From Sandaracinus amylolyticus (GTDB lineage Bacteria > Myxococcota_A > Polyangia > Polyangiales > Sandaracinaceae): 64,000 nt of DNA. Positions within the stretch are counted from its first letter, which is position 1, and each line of letters begins with the position of its first letter. Made by a program: the position numbers and the translations under genes. A model generated the notes under the pieces. The model ran no database searches, had not been told where the DNA came from, and worked only from the letters and a program-made list of their open reading frames with translations. Of this stretch, positions 53,160 to 61,998 are shown one piece after another. The DNA lies in assembly GCF_000737325.1 (NCBI RefSeq), contig NZ_CP011125.1, forward strand, positions 1,860,001-1,924,000, in the 5' to 3' direction.

Positions 53160-54578
53160 ATGCCGAGCGCCTTCGACGTCGTCGTGATCGGGGCCGGGCC
53201 CGCGGGCGCGGTCGCTGCGCTGCGTGCGGCGGATCTCGGAGCGCGCACGGCGCTCGTCGCGCGTGATCGGTTCGGCGGGATGGCCGCGAACGACGGGCCC
53301 GTCCCGGTGCGCACGCTCGCGCACGCGGCGCGGCTCGTCCGAGAGGCACGCCAGCTGGACCGATACGGCATCTGCGCGGGCGAGCCCGTCGTCGACTATC
53401 CGCGTCTCCTCGCGCGCGTGCGCGAGGTCGTCGATCACGTGGGCCGAGAGTCCGCGCTGCGCGGGCAGTGCGAGTCCGCGGGCGTCGTGATCCACGAGAA
53501 CGCCGGCGCCGCGCGCTTCGTCGCGCCGCACACGATCGAGACCGCGAACGGGCTCCGTCTCGACGCGGAGTCGATCGTGCTGTGCACGGGCGGCACGAAC
53601 CGACGTCTCTCGGTGCCGGGCGTCGAGCTGACGAGCACGCACAGCGACGCGTGGGCGCTGACGTCCGTGCCGCCTTCGATGTTGGTGATCGGGGCAGGCG
53701 CGACCGGCGTGCAGGTCGCGTCGATCTTCCACGCGTTCGGCACGCACGTGCAGCTGTTCCAGGCAGGCGCGCGCATCTTGCCGACGGAGGACGAAGACGT
53801 CGCGGCCGAGGTGACCGACGCGTTCCGCGCCGCGGGGATCACGGTGCGCACCGACTTCGGAGTCATCGAGTCGTTCGAGAAGACCGCGAGCGGCCTGCGG
53901 ATGATCGTGTCGAGAGACGGCGATCGATCGACCGCGGAGGCGGCGCTCGCCGTGGTCGCGATCGGATGGGTCGCCAACACCGCGGAGCTCGGCCTCGACG
54001 TCGCGGGCGTCGCCGCCGACGAGCGCGGCCGCGTGCGTGTCGACGACTACCTCCGCACCAGCGCGCCGCACGTCTTCGCGGCCGGCGACGTCACTGGTCA
54101 CCTGATGCTCGTGCCGCAGGCGCTCGAGGAGGGCTACGTCGCGGGCACGAACGCCGTGCGCGGCGCGGTCCTGCCGCGCACCGAGCACGTGAGCCCGATC
54201 GGCAGCTTCACGGATCCCGAGTACGCGCAGGTCGGCCTCGGCGAGGCACAGGCACGCGCGGAGCTCGACGCGCTCGTCACGGTGATCCGACTGGACGCGG
54301 GCACGCGCGCGATCATCGACGGACGGACCTCCGGGTTCTGCAAGCTGATCGTCGACCGCACCACGTCGCGCGTGGTGGGCTGCCACGTGGTCGGCGACCG
54401 CGCGGTCGACATCGTGCAGCTCGCGGCGATCGCGATCAGCGCAGGGATGACCGTCGACGAGCTCGCGCGAGTGCCGTTCTCGTTCCCGACGTACGCCGGA
54501 GTCCTGGGCCGCGCCGCGACGACGGCGGCACGCACGCTCCGTCGCGATCGCGCGTGGCGAGCGCCCGACGTCGAGTGA
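53160..54578 (+). CDS. Flavoprotein oxidoreductase lacking the redox disulfide
   Basis: 472 residues, disulfide-reductase fold: VVVIGAGPAGAVAALRAADLG (FAD), VIGAGATGVQVASIFHAFG (NAD), VFAAGDVTGHLMLVPQALEEGYVAG and a C-terminal dimerisation domain. Where lipoamide dehydrogenase has GGxCxxxxCxPSK, this has FGGMAANDGPVPVRT, with no Cys, and the C-terminal HPTxSE is FSFPTYAG. It therefore cannot be a classical dithiol reductase and probably reduces a small acceptor or shuttles electrons, perhaps to the peroxidase. The ATG at 53160 follows GAGGCCGAG. Last gene of the operon, closed by a strong terminator. Confidence 0.88.
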   Translation: MPSAFDVVVIGAGPAGAVAALRAADLGARTALVARDRFGGMAANDGPVPVRTLAHAARLVREARQLDRYGICAGEPVVDYPRLLARVREVVDHVGRESALRGQCESAGVVIHENAGAARFVAPHTIETANGLRLDAESIVLCTGGTNRRLSVPGVELTSTHSDAWALTSVPPSMLVIGAGATGVQVASIFHAFGTHVQLFQAGARILPTEDEDVAAEVTDAFRAAGITVRTDFGVIESFEKTASGLRMIVSRDGDRSTAEAALAVVAIGWVANTAELGLDVAGVAADERGRVRVDDYLRTSAPHVFAAGDVTGHLMLVPQALEEGYVAGTNAVRGAVLPRTEHVSPIGSFTDPEYAQVGLGEAQARAELDALVTVIRLDAGTRAIIDGRTSGFCKLIVDRTTSRVVGCHVVGDRAVDIVQLAAIAISAGMTVDELARVPFSFPTYAGVLGRAATTAARTLRRDRAWRAPDVE

Positions 54579-54589
54579 CGAACAGACGA

Positions 54590-54619
54590 CCGCCGAGCGA
54601 GCAGGCGCTCGCTCGGCGG
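54590..54619. terminator. Strong bidirectional terminator hairpin
   Basis: A perfect 13-bp stem (54590-54602 and 54607-54619) around the loop AGGC, 11 bp after the flavoprotein stop and 11 bp after the convergent hemerythrin stop. It is the strongest hairpin seen in the window. There is no T-tract, as is common in such G+C-rich genomes. Confidence 0.8.
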
Positions 54620-54629
54620 CCTCCGGCGA

Positions 54630-55151
54630 TCACGTGAACGAGTCGAGCTCCTTCGACTTCGACTCCAGATAACGCGCCTCGAGCGCGAAGGACTGCTCCT
54701 TCGTGAGCGCCTTCTTCGCGGCGGGGAAGATCTGCTGCTCCTCCTCGATCACGTGGTGCTGCACGAGCATCATCATCTCGCGGAAGACCTCGATCCACCG
54801 GTCGTCGGTGATCGGCATCGCGTCGAGCTGCTCGAGATAGCGCTCGATCCGATGATGCTCGTCGGCGGAGTCGTCCATCTTGCCGCCGATGTCGCCGATC
54901 GCGCGGAACGTCGAATAGACCTCCTTCTCCTCGGCCCGCGCGTGCGCCGCGAGCTCGGTGCGGATGCGCTCGAAGAGCTCCTTCCGCACGTTCGAGTCGT
55001 CCGTCGTGGCCGCCACGCGGCGGATCAGCGTCGAGATCTCGCCGTGCTCCGTCGAGAGCCGCTCGAAGATCCCCGCTCCGCCCGTGAGCGCCTGCTTCGC
55101 GCCCTTGAGCTTGCCCATCGCCTGGCCGGCGATCTCGGTCGGTCGCGCCAT
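54630..55151 (-). CDS. Hemerythrin-like domain protein
   Basis: 173 residues with the four-helix hemerythrin pattern: His in STEHGEIS, HARAEEKEVY, DEHHRIERYLEQL and VQHHVIEEEQQIFPAAKKAL, matching the H-HxxxE-H-HxxxxE/D spacing. It would bind a di-iron centre and sense or store oxygen, NO or peroxide-derived species. No membrane segment. The RBS AAAGGAG precedes the ATG. It is convergent with the DyP operon, sharing its terminator; the shared redox theme is suggestive only. Confidence 0.88.
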   Translation of the reverse strand: MARPTEIAGQAMGKLKGAKQALTGGAGIFERLSTEHGEISTLIRRVAATTDDSNVRKELFERIRTELAAHARAEEKEVYSTFRAIGDIGGKMDDSADEHHRIERYLEQLDAMPITDDRWIEVFREMMMLVQHHVIEEEQQIFPAAKKALTKEQSFALEARYLESKSKELDSFT

Positions 55152-55321
55152 CGTTCGCTCCTTTCCTCCGGAGATTTCTCCCTCTGCGGACCATAGGCGC
55201 TCCCTCGGCGGTGACGACGATCGTGAGCACGAGTCGTCGCGTGAGGCGCGTCGCCGCAGGCACGTGAGCGCCCTTCCAGGAGGGCCCGATCGAGGAGCTT
55301 GGTGCGGGACGTGGACCGTCT

Positions 55322-56896
55322 ATGTCCCGCCCCGTGCCGAGCCTCGCGCTTCCGACGACGGGCCTCCTCGATGAAGTCGGTCCCTATCGCGTGCTCGCGC
55401 GGCTGGCCGCGGGTGGGATGTCCGAGATCCTGCTCGCGCGCCGCGCCGGGGTCGCGGGCCTCGAGCGCCTCGTGGTGCTCAAGCGCATGCGGCCCGACCT
55501 CGTCTCGGAGCCCGAGCTCCGCGATGCGTTGCTCGACGAAGCGCGCATCATGCTCGGCCTTCGTCATCCGAACGTCGTGGCCGTGCAGGAGCTCGCGTGC
55601 GAGGGCGACGAGCTCTACCTCGTGATGGAGCACCTGCGCGGCGACAACCTGCTCGCCCTGATGCGCGCCGTGCGCGCGCACCGCAGCGAGATCGACCTCG
55701 CGCTCGCCGTGCACGTCGCCGCGGACGTGTGTGCCGGGCTGCACGCCGCGCACGAGCTCGTCGACGACGACGGCGCGCCGCTGCACGTGATCCATCGCGA
55801 CGTCTCGCCGCAGAACGTGTTCGTCACGTTCGACGGCGAGGTGAAGCTCATCGACTTCGGCATCGCGCGCTTCGCCGATCGCGTCGCGCGCACCAAGAGC
55901 GGCGTCGTGAAGGGCAAGTTCGCGTACATGGCGCCCGAGCAGTTCAGCGGAGAGCCGCTCGACCGGCGCACCGACGTGTTCGCGGCCGGCGTGGTGCTCC
56001 ACGAGCTCCTCACGGGAAAGCGTCTCTTCGCGCGCACGAGCGATCGAGACATGTTGATGGCGATCCTCTCCGATCCCGTCCCGCGCCCTTCGGCGCTGGC
56101 GCAGGCGCGCGGGATCCCGCCGGCGCTCGACGAGATCTGCATGCGCGCGCTGGCGCGCGATCGCGGCGATCGGTTCGCCACGGCGGGCGAGATGCGCGCA
56201 GCGCTGCGCGAGCAGCTCCCGGCGCTCGATCCTCGCCTCGATCCACGCGAGACGTTGTCGCGGCTGACGAAGCAGGTGCTCGCGCCGCGGCTCGCCGAGG
56301 TCGACGCGCTCCTGCGTCGCGCGCGCCGGCCGGGGCCCGAGAAGGTCGATCGCAAACCGGCGCCGATCTCCGAGCCGCCACCGCGCCTCGATCCGCCGAG
56401 CGTGCCGCTCGAGCTCGACGTCGCGGTCGAGGAGCGTGCGCCCGAGCCCCGCCACGGAACGCGGGCGCTCGCGTTCGCGCTCGGTGCGGGCGCCGGCGTC
56501 GCGCTCGCAGGTCTCGCGCTCTCGGTGCTGATGCGCGCCGCGATCCCACCGCCGGCACCACGCACCGACGCTGCGCCGATCGAGTCGAGCGCGCCGCCGC
56601 CGGTGCCGAGCCCCGCGCCGATCGTCGAGCCGCCGGTGCCCGCGACGATCCGCGTCCGCATCGAGTCGACGCCCTCGGGCGCGACGGTGCGCATCGCGGG
56701 CGAGGCGCGCGGTGTGACGCCGCTCGCGATCGAGCTGCCGCGCGGCACCACGCCGATCGAGCTCGCGCTCGAGCTGCGCGGTCACACGACGATCACGCAG
56801 ACGCTGGTGCCCGACGAGAGCCAGCGACTGTTGCTGCAGCTCGCGCCGCGCCCGCCGCGCCGCGCGCCCGTCGCCCCGACGCCGACCACGCCGTGA
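55322..56896 (+). CDS. Transmembrane Ser/Thr kinase with a PEGA domain
   Basis: 524 residues. Kinase domain about 20-290: LAAGGMSEILLA, Lys in VVLKRM, VIHRDVSPQNVFV, LIDFGIARF and APEQ. A Pro/Glu linker leads to one transmembrane helix (ALAFALGAGAGVALAGLALSVL), then a Pro-rich stretch and a C-terminal PEGA repeat (RVRIESTPSGATVRIAGEAR through LELRGH), an outer domain used by many myxobacterial kinases. The tail ends in Pro/Thr. It faces the convergent RCC1 lipoprotein gene, 7 bp away, and is divergent from the hemerythrin gene by 170 bp. Confidence 0.92.
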   Translation: MSRPVPSLALPTTGLLDEVGPYRVLARLAAGGMSEILLARRAGVAGLERLVVLKRMRPDLVSEPELRDALLDEARIMLGLRHPNVVAVQELACEGDELYLVMEHLRGDNLLALMRAVRAHRSEIDLALAVHVAADVCAGLHAAHELVDDDGAPLHVIHRDVSPQNVFVTFDGEVKLIDFGIARFADRVARTKSGVVKGKFAYMAPEQFSGEPLDRRTDVFAAGVVLHELLTGKRLFARTSDRDMLMAILSDPVPRPSALAQARGIPPALDEICMRALARDRGDRFATAGEMRAALREQLPALDPRLDPRETLSRLTKQVLAPRLAEVDALLRRARRPGPEKVDRKPAPISEPPPRLDPPSVPLELDVAVEERAPEPRHGTRALAFALGAGAGVALAGLALSVLMRAAIPPPAPRTDAAPIESSAPPPVPSPAPIVEPPVPATIRVRIESTPSGATVRIAGEARGVTPLAIELPRGTTPIELALELRGHTTITQTLVPDESQRLLLQLAPRPPRRAPVAPTPTTP

Positions 56897-56903
56897 GCGG
56901 CGC

Positions 56904-59003
56904 TCAGGGCAGACCGAGCACCGCGACCGGGAGCGGCTGATCGATCGACCCGCCGTCGCCGAGGCGCCCGTCCGCGCCGCCGCCCCAGCACTTCGCCGAG
57001 CCCTCGCCGCGCACCGCGCAGGTGTGCGACGCGCCCGCTGCGATCGCGACGGCGTCCACGAGCACGCCGGCCGCGCGCGGGCCGCCCGACGACGTGGTGC
57101 CGTCGCCGAGCTGGCCGCTCCCGTTCGCGCCCCAGCACGTCACCGCGCCTTCCACGTCGACGAGGCACGCGTGCTGATCGCCGCACGCGATCGCGCGCGC
57201 GCTCGGGACGCCCACGACGAGCACCGGCGTGCTGCGGTCGGCGGTGCGTCCGTCGCCGAGCTGTCCGCTCGCGTTCGCGCCCCAGCACCACACGGTCGTG
57301 TCCGCGCGCAGCGCGCACGAGAGCTCCGCGCCGAGCGCGATCCCACGCGCGTCGTCGATCGACGCGGCGTCGACCGCGGACATCCGCTGCATCGTGGTCC
57401 CGTCGCCGAGCTGACCGCGCGCGTTGGCGCCCCAGCACGCCACGCCGCCGCTCCGGCGCACCGCGCACGTGTGCGCATCGCCCGCGTCGAGATCGCGCGC
57501 GTCGGTGACGCCGTCCACGTTGCCCGGCGCGGCACCGCCTCCGATCGAGCCGTTGCCCAGCTGCCCGCGATCGTTGGCGCCCCAGCACGCGACGCGACCG
57601 TCCGCGCGTCGCGCGCAGCTGTGGGCGTCCCCCGCCACGACCTGCACCGCGTCCGTGATGTTGCGTACCGCGACGGGCACCGCCTGATCGGTGCTCGGCC
57701 CGTTGTTGCCGAGCTGTCGCGCCGCGTTGTCGCCCCAGCACAGCACCTGTCCTCCGCGCCGCACGGCACACGCGTGGTGCGCGCCCGCGGCGAGATCGAT
57801 CGCGTCGGTGATCCCCGCGACCGAGACCGCGGTCACGCTCGCGCCCGCGCTGCCGTTGCCGAGCTGACCGCTGCCGTCCGCGCCCCAGCACAGCACGCGT
57901 CCGTCGGTGAGGCGCGCGCACGCGAAGTCGTCGCCCGCGACGAGCTCGACCACGTCGTCGGGCGCCGCGCAGCCCACGCGCTCGCAGGTCGTGCCGGCAC
58001 CGCAGACCTCGCCGCACGTCGCGCACGTCCCGGTGCTCGAGAGGTCGGACTCGCAGCCGTTGTCGGTGAGGCCGTCGCAGTCGGCCCAGCCCGCGTCGCA
58101 CACCCCCATCGTGCACGCGCCGCTCTCGCACGACGCGGCTGCGTGCTCGAACGCGCACTCCGCGTCACACGCGCCGCAGTGCGCGAGCGTCCGCAGGCTC
58201 GCCTCGCAGCCGTTGCGCCTCGAGTCATCGCAGTCGCCCCAGCTGCTCTCGCACGCGTCGATCACGCACTCACCCTCGGCGCAGTGCACGGTGGTGTGAT
58301 CGGTGATGCACGCGGCGCCGCACGCGCCGCACGCGTCGACCGTCGTGATGTCGGTCTCGCAGCTCTCCATGTCGCCGTCGCAGTCGCCGAGGTCGGGCGC
58401 GCACGCATAGACGCACGCTCCACCGACGCACGAGCTCGCGACGCCGGGACGCAGCTCGCACGGGCGATCACAGCCGCCGCAGTGCGACGCGCTGGTCGCG
58501 AGATCGACGCAGCTCGACCCACACACCGTGCGATCGGACTCGCATCGATCGACGCAGTGGAACCGACCGGCACCGTCGTCCACGCAGAGCGGGAGCGCAT
58601 CCGGGCAGCGCTCGCACGCACCACACGTCGCGACGTCGCCGAGCGACGCTTCGCATCCGTCGGCGACGATCGCGTTGCAGTCCGCGAAGCCCTCGGCGCA
58701 CGCGAGGACGCAGGTCGCGTCGACGCACGACGCGCTCGCGGCGGGTGGCGTGCCGCACGCGCTCGGGCCTTCGTCGACGCGACCGTCTCCGTCGTCGTCG
58801 CGCGCGTTGCATGGATCGGGGCTCGTCACGCCCCCATCGCCGAACGAATCGCGCGGCACGCACCGATCCCGTGCGACGTCGCAGATCCATCCGTCGATGC
58901 ACGGGCACGCGCGCCCCGTGAGCTCGATCGGCGGGAGCACGCAGCCCACGAGCACGACCGAGCACAGTCCAAGAAGAAACTTCCCCCGCACCGCGCGCGA
59001 CAT
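56904..59003 (-). CDS. RCC1-propeller and Cys-rich lipoprotein
   Basis: 699 residues; lipobox VLVGC. A DDDGDGRVDEG MopE-like turn is followed by about seven Cys-rich repeats of the type CGxCxxxC...CxxGxxDCD...NGCE (about 75-340). The C-terminal half contains exactly seven RCC1-type blades, each AGxxHxCAxRxxGxVxCWGANxxGQLGDG, suggesting a closed seven-bladed propeller. Such proteins are common on myxobacterial surfaces and presumably bind a partner or polymer. The start at 59003 begins the signal peptide. Leftward, followed by no coupled gene. Confidence 0.88.
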   Translation of the reverse strand: MSRAVRGKFLLGLCSVVLVGCVLPPIELTGRACPCIDGWICDVARDRCVPRDSFGDGGVTSPDPCNARDDDGDGRVDEGPSACGTPPAASASCVDATCVLACAEGFADCNAIVADGCEASLGDVATCGACERCPDALPLCVDDGAGRFHCVDRCESDRTVCGSSCVDLATSASHCGGCDRPCELRPGVASSCVGGACVYACAPDLGDCDGDMESCETDITTVDACGACGAACITDHTTVHCAEGECVIDACESSWGDCDDSRRNGCEASLRTLAHCGACDAECAFEHAAASCESGACTMGVCDAGWADCDGLTDNGCESDLSSTGTCATCGEVCGAGTTCERVGCAAPDDVVELVAGDDFACARLTDGRVLCWGADGSGQLGNGSAGASVTAVSVAGITDAIDLAAGAHHACAVRRGGQVLCWGDNAARQLGNNGPSTDQAVPVAVRNITDAVQVVAGDAHSCARRADGRVACWGANDRGQLGNGSIGGGAAPGNVDGVTDARDLDAGDAHTCAVRRSGGVACWGANARGQLGDGTTMQRMSAVDAASIDDARGIALGAELSCALRADTTVWCWGANASGQLGDGRTADRSTPVLVVGVPSARAIACGDQHACLVDVEGAVTCWGANGSGQLGDGTTSSGGPRAAGVLVDAVAIAAGASHTCAVRGEGSAKCWGGGADGRLGDGGSIDQPLPVAVLGLP

Positions 59004-59103
59004 GAGCACGAGCACGCAGCGCCCAACGCCACGAGCCGAGGGCGCCACGCGAGACGACCCCGCGCGCGGCTCGCACAATCGGGACGCTGAGTCGCGAGCG
59101 CGA

Positions 59104-60006
59104 TCAGCGACAGGTCGCGTCGACGCACGCCTCGCCGGCGTCGCAGTCGGAGCGCGTGACGCACTCGGGGCTCGCCTCGCGGTGCGTCAGGCACAGGCGC
59201 AGCCCGGTGCGCGTCGTCGCGCACGTCACGAGGTGCACGTCGGCGCGCTGGCACTCCTCGTCGGTGCCCGACTCGCACGTCGTGCGGCACAGGCCGTCGA
59301 CGCACGGATGTCCGGCTGCGCAGTCCGCGTCGCTCGTGCAGAAGGGACGCGGCGAGACATCGGGGCGACACCACCCCGCGGTGCAGATCTCACCCGGCGC
59401 GCACGCCGCGTCGTCGGTGCACGGCGCGACGCAGCGCGTGTCGACGCAGTGCTCGCCGTCGGGACATTCGGCGCTCGTCTCGCACTCGTCGGCAGGCACG
59501 CAGAGCCCACTCGAGCACTCGAATCCAGCATCGCAGTCGGTGGCGTCGTCACAGCGGGGGCGACAGGCGTTGTCGATGCAGCCGTGATCGGGCCCGCACT
59601 CGAGATCGTTCGCGCAGGTGTCGTCGACGGGACGACAGGCGCCCTCGACGCAGACCTCACCGGTGTCGCAGTCGGCATTGCCTCGGCACCCGCTCGGGGG
59701 CACGCAGGTCCCGCGGTGATCGCACACGAGCCCGGCATCGCAGTCGCCGTCCGACTCGCATCGATCCGCCGGCGAGCAGACGCCTTCGTCGCAGCGCCGA
59801 CCCGGCGCACAGTCGCCGTCGACGACGCACGAGGCGTCGCCTGCGTCGGGGTCGGCGACGCGCGCGTCGGGCGGTCCGGCATCGCGTCGAGTGACCGGCG
59901 GACGATCGTCGTCGTCGTGGTCCTCGTCGCAGCCGTAGTAGGTGTGGCAGCCCGTGGTCGCGAGGATCATCAGGGCGACGGCGAACGCAGAGCGAGATGT
60001 GGGCAT
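59104..60006 (-). CDS. Cys-rich (EB/EGF-like) lipoprotein
   Basis: 300 residues; lipobox TTGC (Cys20). An acidic region (DEDHDDDDRP) and a DAG/DAR linker precede about ten short units of the form CxxDxDCxxGxxCxxGxCxP, an EB- or EGF-like spacing, with around 40 Cys overall. It probably forms a rigid disulfide-rich rod on the cell surface. Upstream of the RCC1 lipoprotein gene in the same direction with 100 bp between, so a shared transcript is possible. Confidence 0.8.
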   Translation of the reverse strand: MPTSRSAFAVALMILATTGCHTYYGCDEDHDDDDRPPVTRRDAGPPDARVADPDAGDASCVVDGDCAPGRRCDEGVCSPADRCESDGDCDAGLVCDHRGTCVPPSGCRGNADCDTGEVCVEGACRPVDDTCANDLECGPDHGCIDNACRPRCDDATDCDAGFECSSGLCVPADECETSAECPDGEHCVDTRCVAPCTDDAACAPGEICTAGWCRPDVSPRPFCTSDADCAAGHPCVDGLCRTTCESGTDEECQRADVHLVTCATTRTGLRLCLTHREASPECVTRSDCDAGEACVDATCR

Positions 60007-60017
60007 GAGGCTCCTCC

Positions 60018-60037
60018 CGAGCCCTCAGCGGGGCTCG
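60018..60037 (-). terminator. Hairpin downstream of the second GlxA regulator
   Basis: CGAGCCC (60018-60024), 6-nt loop, GGGCTCG (60031-60037): perfect 7-bp stem 34 nt beyond the regulator stop and just upstream of the next leftward ATG. It may terminate the regulator transcript or form a leader hairpin. Confidence 0.45.
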
Positions 60038-60070
60038 CGACGCTGCGTGCCCGCGGCGCGCCGAACCGTT

Positions 60071-61084
60071 CTAACGATCGTGCGAAGAATCGCGCCTCGC
60101 ACGCGCGCGCCGCGCGCGTGGGGTCTCGCCGGTCTCGCGCCGGAACACGCGGCGGAACGCCGCCGGGTCCGCATACCCGACGCGCGCCGCGACGTCCTCG
60201 ACCGACCGCTGCGTGGTCTCGAGCAGGTGCACCGCGCGCGCGATGCGGAGCCGCTGCGCGAAGCCCTGCGGCGTCGTGCCCAGCGCCCGAGCGACCTTCC
60301 GCGCGAGGGTGCGCGGGGACGTCGCGGTCGCGCGCGCCATCTCGTCGAGCGTGACCTGCCGTCCGACGTTCGACGCGACGAAGCGCTCGAGCGCGAGCAC
60401 CACGGGGTCCGACACGCGCAGGTGCTCCATCACCGTGTAGCGCGCCTGCGAGTCGCGCTCGTCGAGCACGAGATACTTCGCGACGAGGTGCGCGAGCGAC
60501 GGGCTCGTCGTGCGCGCCAGGATCGCGAGCATCAGATCCGCGTGCGCGAACGCGGAGCCCGCGGTGATCGCTCCGTCCGCGTCGACGACCATGCGATCCG
60601 GACGGAGCGTCACGCGCGGAAAGCGCTGCGCGAACGTCCCGGCGAGCCACCACGTCGTCGTCGCCTCGCGCCCGTCGAGCACACCCGCCGCCGCGAGCAC
60701 GAACGTCGCGGAGCACGACGCCGCGATCGTCGCCCCCCTCGCCGCGGCGCGCGCGACGAGCTCGATGGCGCGCGCGACGTCTCGTCGCTCGAGCGCGGCC
60801 GCGATCTGCTTCGGCGTCGCCATCCCGAGCCCGGGCACGACGAGCACGTCACCCGCGCCGAGCCGCGCGCGCGCGAGCGCTCCGTCGACCTCGAGCGTCC
60901 GCTTCGTCGCGGTGCGGATCGCGGCGCCGTCGACCGACACGATCCGATGCCGCGGCACGGTGCACGGCGCGTCGACGAGCCCGGCCCGCGCGAGGCGCGA
61001 CGCGGTGCCCACGATGTCGAGCGCGACGCCGACCGGGCCGTCGGGGATGCCGTCGAAGACGAGCTGGGCGAGCGTGCTCGGCAC
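60071..61084 (-). CDS. GlxA-family regulator (DJ-1/PfpI plus AraC HTH), second copy
   Basis: 337 residues. The DJ-1/PfpI domain (about 5-190) includes LVFDGIPDGPVGVALDIVG, DVLVVPGLGM and AASCSATFVLAAAGVLDGR, with Cys at the elbow. AraC HTH (about 225-325) with LDEMARATATSPRTLARKVARALG and RIARAVHLLETT. It ends in a basic tail. It is divergent from the dienelactone hydrolase-like gene (65 bp between starts), its likely target. The element at 61101-61116 lies in that gap. Confidence 0.9.
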   Translation of the reverse strand: MPSTLAQLVFDGIPDGPVGVALDIVGTASRLARAGLVDAPCTVPRHRIVSVDGAAIRTATKRTLEVDGALARARLGAGDVLVVPGLGMATPKQIAAALERRDVARAIELVARAAARGATIAASCSATFVLAAAGVLDGREATTTWWLAGTFAQRFPRVTLRPDRMVVDADGAITAGSAFAHADLMLAILARTTSPSLAHLVAKYLVLDERDSQARYTVMEHLRVSDPVVLALERFVASNVGRQVTLDEMARATATSPRTLARKVARALGTTPQGFAQRLRIARAVHLLETTQRSVEDVAARVGYADPAAFRRVFRRETGETPRARRARARRDSSHDR

Positions 61085-61100
61085 GATGGCAAGAGTAGAC

Positions 61101-61116
61101 CGAACGATGTCGTTCC
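61101..61116. promoter_or_regulatory. Shared GlxA-pair element, copy 2
   Basis: CGAACGATGTCGTTCC contains the perfect palindrome GAACGA-TG-TCGTTC (61102-61115) and matches 15 of 16 bases at 24370-24385. It ends 33 nt before the hydrolase ATG. Outer arms TGGCA (61087-61091) and TGCCA (61117-61121) are also inverted. Confidence 0.5.
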
Positions 61117-61149
61117 TGCCAATGGGCGCGAGCGCGCCGCGCGAGCACG

Positions 61150-61965
61150 ATGCCCGGCATGGAGACCCACGACGACTCGCTGGACGACTTCGAGCGGCGC
61201 GCGATCACCCTCGATGGCGCGACGAAGACCGTGTACGTCGCGGGCGCCGGGCCCGCCGTGATCGTCATGGCGGAGATGCCGGGGATCAGCCCTCACGTCG
61301 CGCGCTTCGCTCGGTGGGTCCGCGACGCGGGCTTCACCGTCTACATGCCGTCGCTCTTCGGGCGCGACGGCGCGTACCCGGACGCCGAGCAGGGGCTCGC
61401 CGTGCTCGAGCGCGCATGTGTGAGCGCGGAGTTCCGCGCGCTCGCCGCGAACGAGTCGAGCCCGGTGACGCATTGGCTGCGCGCCCTCGCGCGACTGGCG
61501 CACGAGCAGTGTGGTGGGCCGGGCGTCGGCGCGATCGGCATGTGCTTCACGGGGAATTTCGCGCTCACGATGATGCTCGAGCCCTCGATGCTCGCGCCGG
61601 TGCTGTGCCAGCCCTCGCTGCCGATGAACGATCCGTCGGGCCTCGAGATCGCGCCGGGCGAGCTCGCGGGGGTGCGCGATCGTCTGGAGCGCGAGGACCT
61701 GACGGTCCTCGGCTACCGCTTCGAAGGTGATCGCTTCTGCACCGCCGCGCGCTTCGCGGCGTACCGCACCGCGCTCGGCGATCGATTCGTCGCGCGCGTG
61801 CTCCCGACCGACGCGGCGAGCCCCGATCCTCCCCCGTTCTTCGCGCGGGTGGTCGGCTGCGCGCACAGCGTCGTCACCGCGCATCTGGTCGACGCCGCGG
61901 GCGAGCCGACGGTCGCGGCGCGCGACGAGATCCTCTCGTTCTTCGCGCACCGCCTCTCGCCGTGA
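61150..61965 (+). CDS. Dienelactone-hydrolase-family protein
   Basis: 271 residues, alpha/beta hydrolase of the DLH group. Nucleophile Cys132 in IGMCFTGNF, the Cys-type elbow of dienelactone hydrolases, and a conserved MAEMPGISPHV segment. His of the triad is probably in GCAHSVVTAHL. It could open a lactone or ester in aromatic breakdown, but no ring-cleavage genes are near. Start ATG 61150; METHDDS three codons later is possible. Divergent from the second GlxA-type regulator. Confidence 0.85.
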   Translation: MPGMETHDDSLDDFERRAITLDGATKTVYVAGAGPAVIVMAEMPGISPHVARFARWVRDAGFTVYMPSLFGRDGAYPDAEQGLAVLERACVSAEFRALAANESSPVTHWLRALARLAHEQCGGPGVGAIGMCFTGNFALTMMLEPSMLAPVLCQPSLPMNDPSGLEIAPGELAGVRDRLEREDLTVLGYRFEGDRFCTAARFAAYRTALGDRFVARVLPTDAASPDPPPFFARVVGCAHSVVTAHLVDAAGEPTVAARDEILSFFAHRLSP

Positions 61966-61998
61966 CGCGCGCGTCGCGCGCTGTGGCACCCTCGGGCG

